This document shows positions 23,177-29,028 of a stretch of 29,028 nucleotides of DNA, piece after piece (positions within the stretch are counted from its first letter, which is position 1; the number at the start of each line of letters is the position of its first letter). Source of the DNA: Desulfobacteraceae bacterium (GTDB lineage Bacteria; Desulfobacterota; Desulfobacteria; Desulfobacterales; Desulfobacteraceae); contig JAABSK010000008.1 in the NCBI GenBank assembly GCA_011390435.1, positions 1 through 29,028 on the forward strand, written 5' to 3'. A program made the position numbers and the translations under genes. The notes beneath the pieces were generated by a model. It made no database searches and was not told where the DNA came from. It saw only the letters and a program-made list of their open reading frames with translations.

Positions 23177-23893
23177 ATGGACTATAAACAATTCAAAAAA
23201 ATAATGGAAAATTCCGAGCAGGACATTTTCCCGGACATCATTGCTGAGAACAGGGACTGTATCCGGATCAAAAAAGAAAAGACCGTAATCAAAAACCTGG
23301 ACAAGATTTTTAAGGCAACCTTGAAAATCAGCAACAAGAAAGGTTTCCAGGCCATGAGCATGCGGGATCTGAGAGAAGAAACCGGTATCAGCCTGGGCGC
23401 TTTATACGCATATTTCAGCAGCAAAGATGATTTGCTGAGCATGTTGCAGAGTCAGGGCCGGGAAACCGCTGCCAGGATCATCGAACAGGAAACCCAGAAA
23501 TTCACAACTCCCAGACAGCAGCTTCAGGCGTTTATCCGCACCCATATCTATTTGAGTGAATTTATGCAGCCCTGGTTTTATTTCTCCTTTATGGAGGCCA
23601 AAAACTTAAATCCCAGAGAACGTCAAAAAGCCATCGAAAGTGACCGGCAAACCGAGATGCGCCTGGAGGGAATCCTCAGGGAAGGCCAGGAGCAGGGGCA
23701 GTTCTGCCGGCGTGATATTGTTTTGACTGCCGAGATGATGAAAGGCCATTTTGCCAACTGGTATCTGAAACGCTCCAAATTCCGGAGCCGGAATATTTCT
23801 GTGGATCAGTATGTCGACTTCATGATTGAGTTTATGGAGAACTACCTGCTGACTGAACAGCCGCTTCAAATGGTTTCAGGAGACGATATATGA
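23177..23893 (+). CDS. TetR family regulator (paralogue of the one at 18390)
   Basis: This 238-residue TetR protein starts MDYKQFKKIMENSEQDI, the same extension as its paralogue. The HTH is MRDLREETGISLGALYAYFSSKDDLL, and the C-terminal part has PWFYFSFMEAKNLNPRERQ and NWYLKRSKFRSRNISVDQY. ATG 23177 is chosen because it matches the paralogue's MDY start; ATG 23171 is two codons earlier, and any more upstream start would lie inside the promoter. Its stop overlaps the next gene's start by 4 nt (ATGA), showing coupling with the 3-hydroxyacyl-CoA dehydrogenase. Likely an autoregulated repressor of this unit and of the other AACG-N2-CGTT promoters (inference). Confidence 0.9.
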   Translation: MDYKQFKKIMENSEQDIFPDIIAENRDCIRIKKEKTVIKNLDKIFKATLKISNKKGFQAMSMRDLREETGISLGALYAYFSSKDDLLSMLQSQGRETAARIIEQETQKFTTPRQQLQAFIRTHIYLSEFMQPWFYFSFMEAKNLNPRERQKAIESDRQTEMRLEGILREGQEQGQFCRRDIVLTAEMMKGHFANWYLKRSKFRSRNISVDQYVDFMIEFMENYLLTEQPLQMVSGDDI

Positions 23894-24756
23894 AACATAT
23901 TATGGTTATCGGCGCGGGATTCATGGGTGCCGGAATTGCCCAGGTATGCATTCAGAGTGGTTACCGTGTACTGTTGTGTGATGTGGACCAGGCCATGCTG
24001 GACCGGGCAGAAAAGGGGCTGTTATGGTCCCTTGAAAAACTGGCTGCCAAATCCAAAATAACCGAATCGGTGGACCAGGTGATGACAAGGCTTCAAACTG
24101 CTGTCGGCCTTCCTGCAACACAAGAGATCGATCTGGTGGTGGAAGCGGTTTTTGAAGATGTTGACCTGAAAAAACAACTGCTTGAGGCGCTGGAGCCGCA
24201 GGTCAGGGCCGATACCATTATCGGCACCAATACCTCGTCGATTCCAGTGACGCAGCTGGCCTCCTTTCTGAAAAAACCAGAACGGTTTATCGGGCTGCAT
24301 TTTTTCGGTCCTGTGCCATTTATGGGGCTGGTGGAAGTGGTCCGGGGCGAGCAGACTGGCGATTCCGTATATGCCCAGGGCATGGCGTTTATCAAATCAC
24401 TGGGCAAACATCCGGTGGGTGTGCAGAAAGATATTCCCGGCTTTGTCATGAACCGCGTTTTTTCAGCTGCGTTCAGAGAATGTCAGGAGCTGGTGGAAAA
24501 GGGCGTTGCAACACTTGAAGATATTGATGCTGGAATGCGGCTTGGGTATGGATGGAATAAAGGGCCCTTTGAAATTGTCGACAATGCAGGGCTTGATACG
24601 GTTCTGCGGATACAAAAATCCATGAAAGCCATGGGAGAATCGTTCCTGTATTCCGATTCAAGCATTTTAGAAAACCGTGTAAAACAGGGGAAACTGGGCA
24701 GAAAAACCAATGAAGGGTTTTACCGGTATGATCCTGAAACCTTAAAAACATTATAA
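23890..24756 (+). CDS. 3-hydroxyacyl-CoA dehydrogenase, second paralogue
   Basis: This 288-residue NAD(H)-dependent Hbd-like enzyme has IGAGFMGAGIAQV (7-19), NTSSIPVTQLAS, the catalytic H137 and E149 in GLHFFGPVPFMGLVEVV, GFVMNRVF with the conserved Asn, and a C-terminus ending LGRKTNEGFYRYD. The usual HFFNP is HFFGP here (G140), unlike the paralogue at 21318, which keeps Asn. This may shift substrate preference. It is fused by translational coupling to the upstream tetR and lies 18 nt before AbfD2, so the pair probably serves one special substrate branch. Confidence 0.93.
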   Translation: MKHIMVIGAGFMGAGIAQVCIQSGYRVLLCDVDQAMLDRAEKGLLWSLEKLAAKSKITESVDQVMTRLQTAVGLPATQEIDLVVEAVFEDVDLKKQLLEALEPQVRADTIIGTNTSSIPVTQLASFLKKPERFIGLHFFGPVPFMGLVEVVRGEQTGDSVYAQGMAFIKSLGKHPVGVQKDIPGFVMNRVFSAAFRECQELVEKGVATLEDIDAGMRLGYGWNKGPFEIVDNAGLDTVLRIQKSMKAMGESFLYSDSSILENRVKQGKLGRKTNEGFYRYDPETLKTL

Positions 24757-24774
24757 ACTTAAGGAGAAATTTGA

Positions 24775-26253
24775 ATGCGTACAAAACAAGAATACCTGGA
24801 AAGCCTTAAAACGAAAAACATGAATCTCTATCTGGATGGAGAAAAGGTTTCCAGAGATCATGAAGCCATTATGACATCCGCCGGAGTGATCGGTACGACA
24901 TTTGACCTGGCCCAGGATCCTGAACTCCAGGATATCACCACTGCCAAGAGTCATCTCACCGGTGAAACCATCAACCGGTTTACCCATATTCACCAGAGCA
25001 CGGATGACCTGCACAAAAAACAGGACATGACCCGTATGTACTGTCAGAAAGTGACCCAGTGCATCGGCCGCTGCATGGGCGTTGATGCACTGAATGCCCT
25101 GAACTGCGTTTCCTATGAAGCAGATAAGGTGAACAAGGGCAAAACCCAGTATCACCAGAATTTCCTCAAATGGCTGGAACGGTTCCAGAAAGAGGATCTT
25201 GTAGGTGCCTGTGCCCAGACAGATGTCAAAGGGCACCGCATGAAACGCCCGGCAGAACAGGATGATCCAGACCAGTACCTGCGCGTGATCGAAAAAAATG
25301 ATAAGGGCATCGTGGTCCGGGGCTGTAAAGTGCATATCACCTTTGCTTCTGTGGCAGATGAAATTCTTGTCCTCCCCACCCGGTCTCTTGGCAAGGACGA
25401 AGGCGATTACGCTGTGGCATTTGCCATTGAAGCGGATCATCCTGACGTCAAACAGGTGCTTTCTCCGCATAACCTGCGTAAAAGAGGACCGGAATTCCAG
25501 CGCGGATTTGACTGGGGATTTATCGATTCCTATGTCATTTTTGATGATGTCTTTGTGCCCTGGGAAAGAGTTTTTCTTTGTGGTGAATACCAGCATGGCG
25601 GTATCTGTGCCCTGCTGTTCGCCCTGTTTCACAGACATTCCTACTCAGGATGTAAACCCGCTGTCGGCGATATGCTGATCGGTCTGGCATCGCTTGCTGC
25701 AGAGGTCAACGGTATTGACAAAGCCCCCCATGTCCGGGAAAAGATTGCTGAACTGATCACCATTGCCGAGCTGGGATATGCAGCAGGTTTTACAGCATCG
25801 GCAAAAGGTGAAGCCAAGGTTTATGTTCCAGGTGTGGGTAAAATGCCTTATGGGCCGGGGGCCTGTATTCCCGATTCCATCTACGCCAATGTGGGCCGCT
25901 GTCTTACAGGCGAGTCCGTGTTCAAGGAACAGCAGATCCTGTGTGAGATTGCCGGCGGCATGCCAGCCACTTTCCCCCATGAAGGTGATTTCCTGAATCC
26001 TGAAACCAAAGAGCTCCTGCAAAAATATGTTGCCAGAAGCGACTCTTTATCTGTTGAGGATCAGATCAAATTCTGGATGATCTTTTTTGATTATACCAAT
26101 TCAGGTGCCAGCGGTGCCATTGCTTACGGCAGCATGCATGGTGGTGGATCTCCCATTATGGAGCAGATTGCCATCTACAGCCAGTATGATATGGAAAAAA
26201 GAAAAAATCTGGTGAAATCCATTGCCGGAATAAAACCCAAAGAAAAAAAATAG
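24775..26253 (+). CDS. Divergent 4-hydroxybutyryl-CoA dehydratase-like flavoprotein (AbfD2)
   Basis: The 492-residue protein belongs to the 4-hydroxyphenylacetate-3-hydroxylase / AbfD fold and aligns over its whole length with AbfD1 (INRFTHIHQSTDDL, VVRGCKVHIT, VIFDDVFVPWERVFL, SMHGGGSP). All four expected [4Fe-4S] ligands are kept: C96 and C100 (CIGRC), H286 and C293 (HRHSYSGC, with normal spacing). T189, Y290 and K294 are also kept. Three positions known in C. aminobutyricum AbfD differ: Gln101 is Gly98, Glu257 is Asp251 and Glu455 is Gly452. It is probably still an iron-sulfur flavoenzyme, acting on another substrate or lacking part of the dehydratase/isomerase reaction. The start follows AAGGAGA. 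The gene ends before a strong terminator. Confidence 0.88.
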   Translation: MRTKQEYLESLKTKNMNLYLDGEKVSRDHEAIMTSAGVIGTTFDLAQDPELQDITTAKSHLTGETINRFTHIHQSTDDLHKKQDMTRMYCQKVTQCIGRCMGVDALNALNCVSYEADKVNKGKTQYHQNFLKWLERFQKEDLVGACAQTDVKGHRMKRPAEQDDPDQYLRVIEKNDKGIVVRGCKVHITFASVADEILVLPTRSLGKDEGDYAVAFAIEADHPDVKQVLSPHNLRKRGPEFQRGFDWGFIDSYVIFDDVFVPWERVFLCGEYQHGGICALLFALFHRHSYSGCKPAVGDMLIGLASLAAEVNGIDKAPHVREKIAELITIAELGYAAGFTASAKGEAKVYVPGVGKMPYGPGACIPDSIYANVGRCLTGESVFKEQQILCEIAGGMPATFPHEGDFLNPETKELLQKYVARSDSLSVEDQIKFWMIFFDYTNSGASGAIAYGSMHGGGSPIMEQIAIYSQYDMEKRKNLVKSIAGIKPKEKK

Positions 26254-26279
26254 TTTACATTTTTTGAAATTCAGAACCG

Positions 26280-26323
26280 ATCCCGCCAGGTCAATACATG
26301 GACCTGGCGGGATTTCTTTTTTT
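26280..26323 (+). terminator. Rho-independent terminator after AbfD2
   Basis: ATCCCGCCAGGTC (26280-26292) pairs perfectly with GACCTGGCGGGAT (26301-26313) around an 8-nt loop and is followed by TTCTTTTTTT. It closes the catabolic island. Confidence 0.95.
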
Positions 26324-26385
26324 GGGGCGGCCCCACAGGCTGGTTTGATCTGTCGTTTGCCTCCAAACCAAGTGTTGGTAATGTA

Positions 26386-26406
26386 CTCAAATTGTGTTAA
26401 TTTGAG
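26386..26406. promoter_or_regulatory. Inverted repeat upstream of split-barrel protein gene
   Basis: CTCAAATT-GTGTT-AATTTGAG is a perfect 8-bp dyad, AT-rich and without a T-run, about 140 bp before the next gene. It is an operator candidate. Otherwise the 26324-26545 spacer holds no gene that I can recognise. Confidence 0.4.
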
Positions 26407-26545
26407 AATGTAACAATTACAGATGCAGCCTGCATTGATGCATTAAATCGGCTGATCATTGGTATCAAGAATACAAAGAGGGCAAGCGTCCGGGCGACTC
26501 TGCTCAGGACGTGTTTGCTCAATCTGATTGAAACAGGAGTTGAAA

Positions 26546-26914
26546 ATGGAATTAAAAGATTATTTCGAATCCGTAAAAGGAACAGGGATTTTATCCACTG
26601 CTGACAACAGCGGTAAAGTTGATTCAGCAATTTATTCCCGCCCGCATTTTCTGGAGGGTTGCATCGTTTTTATCATGCGGGATCGACTGTCTCATAAAAA
26701 CATTGAGTCCAATCCCCATGCAGTATACCTTTTTATAGAAGAAGGGCCTGGCTACAAAGGCAAGCGGTTGTATTTGACCAAAGTCAGAGAGGAGAAAAAT
26801 TCAGAACAGATCGAGTCCCTCAAACGAAGGGAACAGGAATATGAATCCGAAGAAGACAGATTCCTTGTGTATTTCAGCTTAGATCAGGAAAGACCTCTGG
26901 TCGGTGACGCGTAA
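26546..26914 (+). CDS. Pyridoxamine 5'-phosphate oxidase-like FMN-binding split-barrel protein
   Basis: The 122-residue product shows the small split-barrel pattern: GTGILSTADNSGKVDSAIYSRPHFLEGCIVFIMRD (residues about 12-46), then LSHKNIESNPHAVYLFIEEG, as in PNPOx-like FMN or F420 binders, which include general stress and heme-utilisation-like proteins. The charged C-terminal tail is not diagnostic. ATG 26546 follows AGGAG at 7 nt; a TTG at 26528 precedes that site and is less likely. It is monocistronic and convergent with another split-barrel gene of different sequence. Substrate unknown. Confidence 0.8.
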   Translation: MELKDYFESVKGTGILSTADNSGKVDSAIYSRPHFLEGCIVFIMRDRLSHKNIESNPHAVYLFIEEGPGYKGKRLYLTKVREEKNSEQIESLKRREQEYESEEDRFLVYFSLDQERPLVGDA

Positions 26915-26954
26915 TTGAAAATGATGGTATCCGGCATAGAAGGAAAATGCGATA

Positions 26955-27434
26955 TCAAGGCATATGTGAGAAGGGTAATTCTGATGTGACGGTGAATTCA
27001 ACCACATTCTGAAACGCGTTGACCATGACATACTGCTTCATCGTAATGCGGACAAAAGCGGTTGTGGGTTCGTTGGAAAATTCTTCCAGATGGGGGTGCT
27101 TTTTCAGGAAAGTCAGAAGCGCATTTTTTTCTTCAGTCTTTTCAACAACAAAAGCAACACCCGTACCCGTTACAGATACAGCATTGTATATGTCCTCAGC
27201 CTGATTTTTGCTGTCGTTTACCAGGACTGCAACTTTGGGATTTGCTGTCAGGTAATCGTATTTTCGGGTTGCCCGGGGCGTCAGAAAGTAGAAATGGTTG
27301 AGATCATCACTCACGGTAAAGGCAACGAGGCTGGCATAGGGTTGGTTGTCCTTCTGGGTTGAAAGAACCGCTGTCCTCTGGGACGCAAACAGGTCGGAAA
27401 TTTGCTGCATGATCTGCTGTCTGGAGTGAATCAT
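26955..27434 (-). CDS. Pyridoxamine 5'-phosphate oxidase family protein
   Basis: This 159-residue split-barrel flavoprotein has RTAVLSTQKDNQPYASLVAF (20-39), FYFLTPRATRKYDYLTANPKVAVLVND and a beta-rich C-terminal half with VSVTGTGVAF, which fits PNPOx-like FMN binders. It begins 14 nt after the stop of the upstream NAD(P)-binding gene on the same strand, with an AAGGA ribosome site, so both are probably one operon. It may be a flavin reductase or a stress protein; the sequence does not say which. It converges with the other split-barrel gene, 40 bp away. Confidence 0.87.
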   Translation of the reverse strand: MIHSRQQIMQQISDLFASQRTAVLSTQKDNQPYASLVAFTVSDDLNHFYFLTPRATRKYDYLTANPKVAVLVNDSKNQAEDIYNAVSVTGTGVAFVVEKTEEKNALLTFLKKHPHLEEFSNEPTTAFVRITMKQYVMVNAFQNVVEFTVTSELPFSHMP

Positions 27435-27448
27435 CTCATGTCCTTTTG

Positions 27449-28990
27449 TTATTCATCTGCCAGTCGGCAGGCTTTTGGCGGTTTTGGTCTGTGTTTTTCC
27501 GGACCACTGATGAATTCCAGGCCTGAAGCATTGACCAGTCCTTTCAGCATCCGTGTAAATAGATATTGGTGAAAAGGCAAAAGGAGATACCAGTATCCAA
27601 TTCCGAGAAGCCCCTTGGGAAGGAAACGGGCAAGCAGTATCATTTCACACCTGTCTTTCGCCAGATTTTCTGTTCTTATTTCCAGAAGTGCTTCCCCCGG
27701 GGTTTTCATTTCAGCGACAAGCAGCAGCCTTGATGCGGGCTCCACTTCGAGCACCCGCCAGAAATCAAGCGCATCTCCAAGGCGGAGTTCTTTTCTGGAC
27801 CGCCGGCCGCGGGACAACCCGACACCGCCGGTGAATTTATCGATGATGCCGCGGATTTTCCAGAGGATGTCCGCACCATAATAACCGGTCTGTCCGCCGA
27901 TGCACACAATGGCTTCCCACAGATCCTGTGACTGCCCTTTTATCACTGCCCGGTAGCCGTCAGACAGGATCGTTCCTCCGGAGTATGATGAATCACCGTA
28001 ATGGGTCCATTCCGGATACTTGATCTGTCCGGCATCTGCCCAGCAGGTATCCACCTGCTCCTGCTGTATACGATCAAGCGCTCGCCGGATGGCTTCTTCG
28101 CATGAGATCAACTCCTGGGGAATGATTCGGGTAATGCTGTTTTCCATACAGATGGTGGGCAGGCTCAACCCCTCAGCCAGGGGCTGGGCAATGGCAGCCG
28201 GAACCGGCGTGACCAGATGAATCCACAGGGATGATAATTTTGGCGTCAGTACCGGAACCGGTATCATGAAGGGAACGGGCAGCTTTGCCGTCTTTGCAAA
28301 AATACGGAACAGATCCTGGTAAGTGACAACATCAGGTCCGCCGATGTCAAATGTCCGGCCCCGTGTTTCAGGATGCGCAAGACAGCCTTTCAGATAGCCC
28401 AGGACATTGGTAATGGATATGGGCTGTGTCGGCATGCTGACCCATTTGGGGGTGACCATGACCGGAAGGCGCTCAGCCAGATATCTGAGGATTTCAAAAC
28501 TGGCACTGCCTGATCCCAGTACCATTGCAGCTCTCAGTATGGTAACCGGAACCGGGCCTTTCATGAGGATGTTGCCGACCTCGTTTCTGGAAATCAGGTG
28601 TCTGCTGATGTTTTGATGATGGATATCTCCAAGCCCGCCTAGATAAATGATATGTTCCGCTCCGGCAGCAGCCGCAGCCTGTACCATATTTTCTGCTCCG
28701 ATCCGGTCTGCATCCCGGTATCTGCCTTTCTGGGAAATCATTGAATGGACCAGGTAATAGATGGTTCCGCAACTGTTTACCGCATCCCGCAGGGAACCGG
28801 CATCCATAATATCCCCTTTGACCAGTTCCACACCCGGGTGCTGACCCCAGGGCCGGTCAGCCATTTTGGAGATGGACCGGCCCATGGCCCTTACCTTGAA
28901 GCCTGATGAGAGCAGGAGCGGAATCAGTCTGCCGGCGATATATCCGGTTGCTCCGGTAACCAGTACAGGCCGATGGTCTTTGTCAATCAT
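27449..28990 (-). CDS. NAD(P)-binding (NmrA/atypical SDR-like) protein with C-terminal DUF2867-like domain
   Basis: This 513-residue protein starts with an extended-SDR Rossmann fold: VLVTGATGYIAGRL (9-22), DIMDAGSLRDAV, then IYYLVHSMISQKG and ISRNEVGNILMKGPVPVTILR. The classical YxxxK is not evident, so it may be a sensor or an atypical reductase. From about residue 335 a second domain (SDGYRAVIKGQSQDLWEAI ... LLLPFHQYLFTRMLKGL) matches the DUF2867 type found fused to such domains in many bacteria. The start has AGGGAGA about 6 nt upstream. It heads a two-gene operon with the split-barrel flavoprotein, suggesting a redox or stress-related job. The upstream 38 bp to the window edge hold no recognisable feature. 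Confidence 0.85.
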   Translation of the reverse strand: MIDKDHRPVLVTGATGYIAGRLIPLLLSSGFKVRAMGRSISKMADRPWGQHPGVELVKGDIMDAGSLRDAVNSCGTIYYLVHSMISQKGRYRDADRIGAENMVQAAAAAGAEHIIYLGGLGDIHHQNISRHLISRNEVGNILMKGPVPVTILRAAMVLGSGSASFEILRYLAERLPVMVTPKWVSMPTQPISITNVLGYLKGCLAHPETRGRTFDIGGPDVVTYQDLFRIFAKTAKLPVPFMIPVPVLTPKLSSLWIHLVTPVPAAIAQPLAEGLSLPTICMENSITRIIPQELISCEEAIRRALDRIQQEQVDTCWADAGQIKYPEWTHYGDSSYSGGTILSDGYRAVIKGQSQDLWEAIVCIGGQTGYYGADILWKIRGIIDKFTGGVGLSRGRRSRKELRLGDALDFWRVLEVEPASRLLLVAEMKTPGEALLEIRTENLAKDRCEMILLARFLPKGLLGIGYWYLLLPFHQYLFTRMLKGLVNASGLEFISGPEKHRPKPPKACRLADE

Positions 28991-29028
28991 GGTGTTTCTC
29001 CCTGGTATATTGATCTATATCTCGCATC

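Noticed and set aside
26341..26370. TGGTTTG...CAAACCA inverted repeat
   Set aside because: Long 16-nt loop and low complexity; weaker than the neighbouring perfect dyad at 26386-26406.
1..29028. Mobile element, CRISPR array, tRNA or prophage
   Set aside because: No transposase, integrase, regularly spaced direct repeats, tRNA-like cloverleaf or phage structural gene was seen on either strand.

Overview
The window looks like chromosome from a strictly anaerobic, probably sulfate-reducing member of the Desulfobacterota (Desulfobacteraceae-like). This is an inference from gene content: an oxygen-sensitive 4-hydroxybutyryl-CoA dehydratase pair, CoA-thioester oxidation genes with their own electron-transfer flavoprotein, many TetR regulators and a dockerin-bearing secreted protease. 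No rRNA, tRNA, CRISPR array, insertion sequence or phage gene was recognised.

Left part (1-9.75 kb), unlinked functions: the 3' part of a secreted C10 cysteine protease with a C-terminal dockerin-like module; a convergent SDR oxidoreductase; a regulator that fuses a MerR-type and a TetR-type DNA-binding domain; a 1077-residue exported coiled-coil protein with an NTF2-like C-terminus; a one-chain potassium channel with tandem RCK domains; and an orphan CheY-like receiver.

Middle and right part (9.8-26.3 kb), a CoA-thioester catabolic island in five transcription units. (1) tetR, a 4-hydroxybutyryl-CoA dehydratase paralogue (here AbfD1) and a 604-residue acyl-CoA dehydrogenase, closed by a strong terminator. 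(2) etfB-etfA on the minus strand. (3) Divergent from etfBA: an ABM-fold small protein, a histidine-phosphatase-like protein, an ACAD10/11-type acyl-CoA dehydrogenase, a TetR regulator and an SDR. (4) Thiolase, 3-hydroxybutyryl-CoA dehydrogenase and crotonase, with a terminator. (5) A second TetR paralogue, a second 3-hydroxyacyl-CoA dehydrogenase and a divergent dehydratase paralogue (AbfD2), with a terminator. Units 2 to 5 share a palindromic site of the form AACG-N2-CGTT beside a consensus TTGACA -35 box. I infer one regulon, probably run by the two paralogous TetR proteins encoded inside it.

How it may work together (inference): a 4-hydroxyacyl-CoA is dehydrated by radical [4Fe-4S]/FAD chemistry (AbfD1, perhaps AbfD2) or by the ACAD10/11-type route. 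The enoyl-CoA is then hydrated, oxidised and thiolysed, and electrons leave through EtfAB. No CoA ligase or transferase, 4-hydroxyacid dehydrogenase or ACAD10/11-partner phosphotransferase lies in the window, so the true substrate is open. The two dehydratase paralogues differ at known catalytic positions and are the most interesting proteins here.

Right end (26.5-29.0 kb): two split-barrel flavin-binding proteins facing each other; the second follows a 513-residue NAD(P)-binding/DUF2867-like protein in the same operon.
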